Shown one piece after another: positions 9,367-16,358 of a stretch of 64,000 nucleotides of DNA. The stretch's first letter is position 1, and every line of letters begins with the position of its first letter. A program made the translations under genes and the position numbers. The notes under the pieces were generated by a model, which was not told the DNA's origin, searched no databases, and was given only the letters and a program-made list of their open reading frames with translations. Origin of the DNA: Saccharicrinis sp963666825 (GTDB taxonomy: Bacteria; Bacteroidota; Bacteroidia; Bacteroidales; Marinilabiliaceae); contig OY763044.2 of assembly GCA_963666825.2 (NCBI GenBank), positions 4,278,001 through 4,342,000 on the forward strand, given 5' to 3'.

Positions 9367-10824
9367 CTAAATCATTTCAAAAATTTCATTAATCACTTCA
9401 CGATCATCGAAATGATGTTTTATACCATTAATCTCCTGATAATCTTCATGCCCTTTTCCCGCAACTAAAATGATATCACCACGCTTACACAACATCACAG
9501 CAGTTTTAATAGCTTCTTTTCGATCTGTTATCGAAACCACTTTAATTCTACTTTTAAAATCAACGCCTTCCATCATGTCATCAATAATAGCCTGAGGACT
9601 TTCTGATCGAGGGTTATCTGAAGTTAAGATTACCCTGGTACTACCCAATACAGAAACCTTTGCCATTTCTGGCCTTTTAGTTTTATCTCTATCACCACCT
9701 GCACCAACAACTGTAATTAATTCCTGTCCTGGTTGACGAATCTGATTTATGGTTTCTATCACATTTTTCAATGCATCAGGAGTATGAGCATAATCCACAA
9801 CAGCGGTAATTCCATTAGCAGAACGAATGGTTTGAAATCTTCCATCAACAGATTGTAATCGACTAAGCGCAATCAAAACTTCATCATTAGGTCTGCCTAA
9901 CTCAATCGCCGCACCATAAACAGCTAATAAATTCTGAGCATTAAAACGACCTATAAAAGGAGTCCAAACCTCACTGTTATTAATTAACAATTGCATACCT
10001 TCAAACATACTTTCAATAATTTTGGCCTTATAGTCAGCCATGCTTCTTATTGAATAAGTATTTTTTTTGGCTTTGCAATTCTGCAACATTACCATTCCAT
10101 TCTTATCATCGACATTTACAATTGCAAAAGCCTCTTTAGATAGATCATCAAAGAACTTTTTCTTTGCCTTTATATAAGCATCAAAGGTTTTGTGATAATC
10201 TAAATGATCATGTGTCAGGTTTGTAAAAATTCCACCTTTATATTTTAATCCAGCAATTCTCTTTTGATCAATTGCATGCGAACTAACCTCCATAAAGCAA
10301 TAACGACAACCTGCATCCACCATTTGACGCATGATTTTATTTAATGCTACAGGATCAGGAGTTGTATGTGTTGATGGTAATTTTTCATCACCAATAAAAT
10401 TTGCAACAGTACTAAAAAGCCCGGATTCAAAACCCATCCCTCTAAATAACTCATAAAGCAAAGTAGCAATAGTTGTTTTTCCGTTTGTACCGGTAACTCC
10501 TACTAACTCCAATTCTTCTGATGGATTGCCATAAAAACCAGAAGCTATTTCACCTAAGGCCTGAGCTGAATCTTCGACAACTATAAAAGGAGTATTTTCA
10601 TAAGTTTCATTTGGCAAATGTTGACAAACAATAGCATTACACCCATTCACAATTGCTTTTGAGATATAATCGTGACCATCTACATGAACACCCTTAACTG
10701 CAACAAACAAGGTATTCTCAGTAGCATTTCTGGAATCAAAAGTAATTTCTTCAAAAGCAACATTAACGCTTCCTTTAATCTCCTTAACTTTTGTCCACTC
10801 TTGTATTTGACTAACATTTGCCAT
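9367..10824 (-). CDS. murE: UDP-MurNAc-tripeptide synthetase MurE (meso-DAP type)
   Basis: Cytoplasmic Mur ligase that adds the third residue of the stem peptide. Visible are the P-loop GVTGTNGKTTIATLL near residues 107-121, HTTPDPVAL, FTNLTHDHLDYH, and the C-terminal TSDNPRSESPQ. The DNPR motif is the known marker for meso-diaminopimelate specificity, so the cell wall is predicted to be DAP-type. The longest frame starts with a TTG at 10831-10833 overlapping ftsI; I choose the ATG at 10822-10824, one base after the ftsI stop codon, giving MANVSQIQEW. Confidence 0.95.
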   Translation of the reverse strand: MANVSQIQEWTKVKEIKGSVNVAFEEITFDSRNATENTLFVAVKGVHVDGHDYISKAIVNGCNAIVCQHLPNETYENTPFIVVEDSAQALGEIASGFYGNPSEELELVGVTGTNGKTTIATLLYELFRGMGFESGLFSTVANFIGDEKLPSTHTTPDPVALNKIMRQMVDAGCRYCFMEVSSHAIDQKRIAGLKYKGGIFTNLTHDHLDYHKTFDAYIKAKKKFFDDLSKEAFAIVNVDDKNGMVMLQNCKAKKNTYSIRSMADYKAKIIESMFEGMQLLINNSEVWTPFIGRFNAQNLLAVYGAAIELGRPNDEVLIALSRLQSVDGRFQTIRSANGITAVVDYAHTPDALKNVIETINQIRQPGQELITVVGAGGDRDKTKRPEMAKVSVLGSTRVILTSDNPRSESPQAIIDDMMEGVDFKSRIKVVSITDRKEAIKTAVMLCKRGDIILVAGKGHEDYQEINGIKHHFDDREVINEIFEMI

Positions 10825-10825
10825 C

Positions 10826-12937
10826 TTAACCAAGTTTTATAAAAATTCTTGACCCTTTACTTATTCTACTGCCTGCATTAACAGATTGCTCTATCACTCG
10901 TCCCCTTCCTGAAACAATTACCTTTAATCCCATATTCTCAAGCAAGGCAACTGCATCTTTGGCTCCCATACCTTTAACATTAGGCACCAATCCCGATGCA
11001 AATGTTTTTCGGCTAAAATCAACTTTATGCTCCTGGGCCTGAGTTGAGATCCAATCAGATTCCACATCCTCACCCTCAATAGTTACATTCAGCGTTTCAA
11101 ATATGGTTTGTAAGTCTTGTTTTGTACCACCTTTTGAGTATGGTAACACACCCGAATCCGGCAACTTTTCTACTCGCTCATCAGCCATATCCAGACTTGT
11201 TGCATAAACACGATCAGCGATATCTTTAAAAACAGTACCCGCTACAACATTTCCGTAATAAACATTATTTGAAGGCCCATTAACCACAACAATACAGGAA
11301 TATTTTGGTCTGTCAGCAGGAAAGTAACCTGCAAAGGAAGCCTGGTATTCGACTCCACTTCCTCCTTTATACCCGCCTGAGCCTTTAGCAATTTGAGCAG
11401 TACCCGTCTTTCCTGCAATTTTATAATTATCGTTTTTTAAATTTCTGGCAGTACCATGCTCAACTACTCCTACTAACAACTCATGTACTTTCTCAATAGT
11501 GGAAAGTGAACAAATTGACGGATTAACTACAGTTGGTTCAATTGATTCAACCAAATCACCATGACGATAAATACCCTTTACAAAATGAGGCTTTACCATT
11601 TTACCGTTATTTGCAACTGCATTATAAAACGTTAGTGTTTGCAATGGCGTTAATTTCGATTCATAACCAATAGATATCCATGGCAAAGAAACTCCTGACC
11701 AGGTTTCAGATCCAGGATATTTAATAAATGGTTCACCTTCACCTTTAATTTCCAATCCATTTTTTTGATTCAATCCCATAGAATAAATGCGATCAATAAA
11801 TTTCTTAGGATTAGATTTATAGCGATCAACGATCATTTTTGAAACACCTACATTTGATGATTTCTCAAAAACCTGACGATAGGTTAATTTTCCGTAACCT
11901 CCATGATGACTATCGCGCATGGTTCGATCATAGAACTTTAACATTCCATTTCCTGTATCAATAGAATCATCCAGATTTAACAATCCATCCTCTAAGGCAA
12001 CCATCATGCTCACCAGCTTAAATGTTGAACCAGGCTCTGTTGCCTCACCAATTGCATAGTTAAAGTAGTCTTCTACATAATTTCCAGGACTTTTTCTATA
12101 CAAATTGACAATCGCTTTAATTTCACCGGTCTGCACCTCCATTAAAATTGCAGATCCATGATCGGCATTATGCTTAATCAACTGTTGTTTTAATGAGTTC
12201 TCTGCAACATCCTGTATTTCTATATCAATGGAAGTTAAAATATCATTCCCATTTTGAGGAGGCATCACTTCTTCAGGTACCCAATGACCAGATATTCGAG
12301 TAAAAGTACTTACGCCATTTTTACCCTTAAGCACATTATCATAAGCCCTCTCCAAACCAATCATTCCTCCTTTTTCCTTTTCTTCATACAGCTTACCTAT
12401 AGTTCGTGACGCTAATATTCCAAAAGGAAGTTTTCTTTGATCCAGCATTTCAGGTAAAAAACCACCTTTATTTTTACCTAATCTAAAAATTGGGAACTCT
12501 TTTACCTTTTTTAGTTCTGTAAAAGAAATTCTTCTTCTGTTAATTCTATAATATCTTTTATGCTGCTGTCTGGCTTTGGTTAGATCCCTTTTATATGCAC
12601 TTGTAGATTTATCTTTAAAGAAGGATGATAAACACAGGCTTAGGCTATCAATATTTTCATTAAAAATATCATCAGTTAAACCATGAGCCATCATATCCAT
12701 ATATAATCTGTAACTAGGAACAGAACATGCCAATTTTCGTCCGTCACAAGCAAGAATATTTCCTCTATTCGCTTCAATTTCACGTTCTTTACTAGTCATT
12801 ACCTGCTCCATTGAACGCCATTTCTCACCCTGAACAACTTGCAAGAAAATCACCTTACCAAAAACAACAATAGCAAGCACTACCAATCCAAGGTAAATAA
12901 CACCAACCCTCCATGTTATGTCTCTCTTTATTGTCAT
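10826..12937 (-). CDS. ftsI: Septal peptidoglycan transpeptidase FtsI (PBP3) with PASTA domain
   Basis: Class B penicillin-binding protein that cross-links septal peptidoglycan. The 703 residues have one N-terminal membrane anchor (about 12-30), a dimerisation/pedestal domain, and a transpeptidase domain with the active-site EPGSTFKLVS (SxxK), KSSNVG (SxN) and GKTGTAQ (KTG) motifs. The last 60 residues (SGLVPNVKGMGAKDAV to the end) form one PASTA domain, which is usual for FtsI in Bacteroidota but absent from the E. coli protein. It directly precedes murE and follows the ftsL-like gene by 23 bases. Confidence 0.96.
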   Translation of the reverse strand: MTIKRDITWRVGVIYLGLVVLAIVVFGKVIFLQVVQGEKWRSMEQVMTSKEREIEANRGNILACDGRKLACSVPSYRLYMDMMAHGLTDDIFNENIDSLSLCLSSFFKDKSTSAYKRDLTKARQQHKRYYRINRRRISFTELKKVKEFPIFRLGKNKGGFLPEMLDQRKLPFGILASRTIGKLYEEKEKGGMIGLERAYDNVLKGKNGVSTFTRISGHWVPEEVMPPQNGNDILTSIDIEIQDVAENSLKQQLIKHNADHGSAILMEVQTGEIKAIVNLYRKSPGNYVEDYFNYAIGEATEPGSTFKLVSMMVALEDGLLNLDDSIDTGNGMLKFYDRTMRDSHHGGYGKLTYRQVFEKSSNVGVSKMIVDRYKSNPKKFIDRIYSMGLNQKNGLEIKGEGEPFIKYPGSETWSGVSLPWISIGYESKLTPLQTLTFYNAVANNGKMVKPHFVKGIYRHGDLVESIEPTVVNPSICSLSTIEKVHELLVGVVEHGTARNLKNDNYKIAGKTGTAQIAKGSGGYKGGSGVEYQASFAGYFPADRPKYSCIVVVNGPSNNVYYGNVVAGTVFKDIADRVYATSLDMADERVEKLPDSGVLPYSKGGTKQDLQTIFETLNVTIEGEDVESDWISTQAQEHKVDFSRKTFASGLVPNVKGMGAKDAVALLENMGLKVIVSGRGRVIEQSVNAGSRISKGSRIFIKLG

Positions 12938-12960
12938 CTGTCTTTTACTTCCTTATTGTT

Positions 12961-13338
12961 TTAATCTTCTTTTCTGATAATTATTCTTCTTGGCGGCTCT
13001 GTTAATTCTTCCAAAGGAATCCCTGCGTCATTAACTTTCTGTAATATCACAGATTGCTTACTTATATACATAAGATCTGAAGATGTTGTAATTGCTTCAA
13101 TTCTTAACTCTTGTATTTCTTTATTTAATGTAGCTGCCTCCTTCAGTAACTTTTCAACCTTAAAGTGATTAGATATATATGCAAAAGCCAGCATAATCAG
13201 GAATAAAAAATATGGCAATTGCTTTACAACCACCTCCCGGGTAAAGATCCTACCTGAAACAAAATCTCTCAGTGTAATCTTTTTAAAGGCATAATCACCT
13301 GACCCGACAAATTCTTTTTCCTTCTTTTTTCTGGCCAT
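12961..13338 (-). CDS. ftsL: FtsL-like divisome protein
   Basis: Small bitopic protein of 125 residues: a basic, charged cytoplasmic N-terminus (MARKKKEKEF), one membrane segment at about residues 43-58 (YFLFLIMLAFAYIS), then a predicted coiled coil (KVEKLLKEAATLNKEIQELR). This is the shape and the dcw position of FtsL, which with FtsB/FtsQ controls FtsW-FtsI. Sequence identity to classical FtsL is not evident; the call rests on architecture and synteny between rsmH and ftsI. Confidence 0.85.
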   Translation of the reverse strand: MARKKKEKEFVGSGDYAFKKITLRDFVSGRIFTREVVVKQLPYFLFLIMLAFAYISNHFKVEKLLKEAATLNKEIQELRIEAITTSSDLMYISKQSVILQKVNDAGIPLEELTEPPRRIIIRKED

Positions 13339-13340
13339 GA

Positions 13341-14246
13341 TTATTTCTTTTCAGCAATTCTTAACTTGGCACTTCTTGAGCGGGTATTTTCCTCCAATTC
13401 TTTCGATGTTGGCAATATAGGCTTGCGACTCACTAAATCAAAAGGAACCACAGTTTGTCCAAAAAAGTCTTGTTCAACTTGTGTTTTATCACAATCCCCT
13501 GTCTTCATAAAGTTTTTCACCAACCTATCTTCCAATGAATGATAAGAAATCACAACAAGTCGACCTTCAGGAGCCAATACATCTTTAGTTTGCATCAACA
13601 TCTCCTTCAAGGCTTCCATCTCACGATTCACTTCAATTCGTAAGGCCTGAAACACTTTAGCCAGAAACTTATTTTTTTCACGAGAAGGAACACAAGGCTC
13701 AACAACTTCCAACAGATCAGAAATCATTTTAAATGAAGATGCCTGACGATATGACAAGATCCCTTTTACAAGCTTTCCTGCACTTTTAATCTCACCATAA
13801 GTTTTAAATATTCTATACAAATCCTCCTCATCATAGTCATTCAACACATCATCCGCTCTCAAATTGGCTTGTTTATTCATACGCATATCCAACTCCCCCT
13901 CAAAACGAAACGAGAATCCTCTTTCCGGCGTATCAAAATGATGAGACGAAACTCCTAAATCAGCAAGAATTCCGTCTACTTTATCAATTTTCAGATAACG
14001 TAAAAAATGTTTGAGATAACGAAAATTATGACGTACAAAAATCAATCGATCATCATCAGGACGATTTTCATAAGCATCCTCATCCTGATCAAACACGATC
14101 ATTTTGCCCCCTTTTAAGTTTTTTAGTATTTCTTTAGTATGACCACCGCCTCCAAAGGTTAGATCCACATAAACACCATTTTCTTTTATGTTTAAACCTT
14201 TGATACACTCTTGTAGTAAAACAGGTATATGATACACTTCATCCAT
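13341..14246 (-). CDS. rsmH: 16S rRNA (cytosine(1402)-N(4))-methyltransferase RsmH
   Basis: SAM-dependent methyltransferase (formerly MraW) that modifies C1402 of 16S rRNA. The 301 residues show HIPVLLQECIKGL, the SAM loop VDLTFGGGGHTKEIL, ILADLGVSSHHFD, the RGFSFRFEGELDMRMN segment, FQALRIEVNREMEAL and SYHSLEDRLVKNF, all characteristic of the family. Its ATG overlaps the mraZ stop by one base, and it is 2 bases from the ftsL-like gene. Confidence 0.97.
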   Translation of the reverse strand: MDEVYHIPVLLQECIKGLNIKENGVYVDLTFGGGGHTKEILKNLKGGKMIVFDQDEDAYENRPDDDRLIFVRHNFRYLKHFLRYLKIDKVDGILADLGVSSHHFDTPERGFSFRFEGELDMRMNKQANLRADDVLNDYDEEDLYRIFKTYGEIKSAGKLVKGILSYRQASSFKMISDLLEVVEPCVPSREKNKFLAKVFQALRIEVNREMEALKEMLMQTKDVLAPEGRLVVISYHSLEDRLVKNFMKTGDCDKTQVEQDFFGQTVVPFDLVSRKPILPTSKELEENTRSRSAKLRIAEKK

Positions 14247-14719
14247 TACTCAACCTCCCTATCTTTAAAATCAGTATTACCTAGAATTCGTTCTGCCATT
14301 AAAGCCAATTCACCCTCAGTCATTTCATCTGATTCATAAACATCCTTACTCCACAACTCAATTTTATTATCCACTCCAACCAAAACAATCTCCTTAGGCA
14401 GATTAATCTTTTCCAACAATCTTTTTGGCAGTAACAACCTTCCATTAGCATCAAAAGTAACTTCGGCAGCACCTCTAAAATATTGTCGATAAAACTTATT
14501 CTCTGCTCGATTATACATATTAATACGAGCCCTGATGTCATTCATCTCCTCTTCCCAATCAGGATATGGAGATAAGATCAAACAGTCATCAAACAAGTCT
14601 TTCCTCACCACAAAGCGGTTCTCTTCCATGGCGTTCATCACCTTTTTAAAAAGAGAAGGCAACACAATCCGTCCTTTAGCATCAGCTTTACAAACAAAAT
14701 CACCTATAAATGTGGCCAT
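14246..14719 (-). CDS. mraZ: Transcriptional regulator MraZ
   Basis: First gene of the dcw operon. MraZ is an AbrB-fold (SpoVT/AbrB duplicated) DNA-binding protein that represses its own operon in the species studied. The 157 residues contain two related modules: DAKGRIVLPSLFKKVM near residues 12-28 and FDANGRLLLPKRLLEKI near 88-105, the DxxGRxxLP repeat that defines the family. Repeated GTGG sites just upstream are probable binding sites. Confidence 0.96.
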   Translation of the reverse strand: MATFIGDFVCKADAKGRIVLPSLFKKVMNAMEENRFVVRKDLFDDCLILSPYPDWEEEMNDIRARINMYNRAENKFYRQYFRGAAEVTFDANGRLLLPKRLLEKINLPKEIVLVGVDNKIELWSKDVYESDEMTEGELALMAERILGNTDFKDREVE

Positions 14720-14741
14720 TACGATTGTGGATTAATTTGCG

Positions 14742-14772
14742 TAAAAATAAAACATTTTTAAACCACAATCAA
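14742..14772 (-). promoter_or_regulatory. Probable housekeeping promoter of the dcw operon
   Basis: On the minus strand a TTG (14770-14772) is followed after 20 bases by TATTTTTA (14742-14749), close to the Bacteroidota consensus TTTG-N19-21-TAnnTTTG (last base differs). It would place the transcript start about 15 bases before the mraZ ATG. The GTGG repeats overlap its -33 side. Confidence 0.45.
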
Positions 14773-14790
14773 CCACTTTACTCCACTTTA
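14761..14790 (-). promoter_or_regulatory. Three GTGG direct repeats, probable MraZ operator
   Basis: On the minus strand AAAGTGGAGT, AAAGTGGTTG and ATTGTGGTTT follow each other without gaps, putting GTGG at an exact 10-bp period. MraZ in other phyla binds tandem repeats with the same period (TGGG-type in E. coli, AAAGTG-type in mollicutes). An inverted GATTGTGG at 14723-14730 nearer the gene forms a palindrome with the CCACAATC at 14763-14770. Confidence 0.65.
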
Positions 14791-15285
14791 TTACATATTG
14801 TTGATAAGTTTTTCTAATTAGCAAGAAAATTAGAATGTTTTTTTCATGAATTTGAATCATTACAGTCATGAAAAAGAAGATTCAAGCAAAGGCTAATCTT
14901 ATCTAAAAAATATTAATAGTATAAAACTGAGAGTCATATTTTTTACTAAAAAAGTATAGTCCAATATGCATTTAATAATTTTGAATCATCAATTATAAAA
15001 GAGGAAGGTAAAAAAAACAATAGTGCAGAATAAACACCAACCAAAAGTTTGACCAGAGAGAAAACGAGAAGTAAATAAAATTTAACAGACTATCTTATTT
15101 TAGCAAAAAAGCTGAAATGCCATAAAACGTTCCCTCAGAAAAACTTCAAGCAAGAAAACAACAACATACAATCCGAAAACCTATATAAACAATTTATTAG
15201 ATCTTTACTGTAGTCTTTAAACTAATCAATTAAGAGTATAAAAGATTAAAATAACACCAAAAGTATATTAAGGAAACACAAAAAC
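14791..15285. other. Non-coding stretch upstream of the dcw operon
   Basis: About 500 AT-rich bases without a supportable gene or RNA. It holds a perfect 10-bp inverted repeat with a 16-base spacer (TTTTTCATGA at 14840-14849, TCATGAAAAA at 14866-14875), of unknown meaning. A TACTTTTG box on the minus strand (15258-15265) matches the -7 consensus but is 540 bases from mraZ and lacks a clear partner. Confidence 0.4.
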
Positions 15286-15996
15286 TTAGGACTTAAGTTT
15301 CAATACTGAAGAGATTACAAACTCAACAATATTTGTATTTTTACTTTCATCTTGTATATTCTTCAAAAACACATACCAGCAAATAACACTCACTACAATC
15401 ATTTCTCCTCCATCTTCAATAAATCCCAAAATCATCTTCACAACTTTTCCTAAAGAAAGAGATGTATGTATCATATCAACAACAACACCGCAAAAAACGA
15501 GAGCTGCAATTAACAATAACATATCGTGCGACATTTTACGGAAGGATTTAGAACCATAAATATAAGCTAACAAAACGAGTGATAAAAGGGCTGATCCAGC
15601 AGCACCAGTCACAATTAACTCACCAATATCTTGCCCCCTAAATCCACCCAAAGAGATTATAGACAAATATTTACTTATAAAGGCACCTCCTGTTTCATGA
15701 ATTTGAATAGCATCATCCAATAAGAGATATGTAAAAAAAATAGCCCACACACTATAAATAAAAGACTTATTTTTTAATGATAGATTCACCAATAAAAAGA
15801 CTATCCATAACCATTTGATATATTGAAATATCTCGGAATACCCTCTATCCGTCCCTAATGAAAGCATTAGATTATCCCAATACAAAAAACGATTCATAGA
15901 ATGTAATATAAAAAACACAAAATCTGTACAAAAAAGTAACGCTAGCAATAGCGATGCAGAGGGCTCATGAAATATTTTTTTTATTTCAGGTATCAT
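15286..15996 (-). CDS. Polytopic membrane protein of unknown function
   Basis: I do not recognise a family. The 236-residue protein has about six hydrophobic segments (roughly 15-33, 56-74, 79-95, 126-146, 158-175, 195-212). Conspicuous charged or polar residues lie next to or inside membrane segments: LLLDDAIQIHE, GQDIGEL, DMIHTSL and IEDGGEM. Such Asp/His/Glu clusters could coordinate a metal, as in membrane hydrolases, but no known active-site pattern is complete. It is a single gene with long non-coding flanks on both sides, on the same strand as the dcw operon but about 570 bases ahead of it. Confidence 0.75.
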   Translation of the reverse strand: MIPEIKKIFHEPSASLLLALLFCTDFVFFILHSMNRFLYWDNLMLSLGTDRGYSEIFQYIKWLWIVFLLVNLSLKNKSFIYSVWAIFFTYLLLDDAIQIHETGGAFISKYLSIISLGGFRGQDIGELIVTGAAGSALLSLVLLAYIYGSKSFRKMSHDMLLLIAALVFCGVVVDMIHTSLSLGKVVKMILGFIEDGGEMIVVSVICWYVFLKNIQDESKNTNIVEFVISSVLKLKS

Positions 15997-16358
15997 ATTC
16001 CTATCTATTAATTACGGATATACACTTAATTATACAAATAATCCTCTTGGGAAAATTACTTTTTAAGGATCAGTAAAAGGCCATTACAAAAATGGCTCAA
16101 TACAATGTAGTCTTTTTTAATTAAATGTCAATTCATAGAATCATCCATTAAGAACAACATTTGATATCTTGACTATTTTTATACTTAAACACACCATAAT
16201 AGACAATTAACATACTGATAACGTAAAGTTTCATATCATTACTTTTAGAGTCTATTATCCAAATTCCAATAGGCAAAAAAGCCCTTCCAAATAAAAATTG
16301 GAAGAGCTAGTCATAAAAACCCCATATCAATGATTCTTTCTAACTAATGAAAGAATCA
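15997..16358. other. Non-coding stretch between M16 peptidase and membrane protein
   Basis: This 362-base AT-rich gap carries the terminator structures of the M16 gene (listed separately) and a small GCCATT/AATGGC hairpin at 16080-16096. I see no clear promoter for the 15286-15996 gene and no RNA gene. Confidence 0.4.
16276..16308 (-). terminator. Intrinsic terminator after M16 peptidase gene
   Basis: On the minus strand GCTCTTCCAA, a 7-base loop and TTGGAAGGGC form a 10-bp stem with one G-U pair, followed by TTTTTT. A second perfect 11-bp hairpin (TGATTCTTTC type, about 16331-16358) sits right at the stop codon. Confidence 0.75.
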
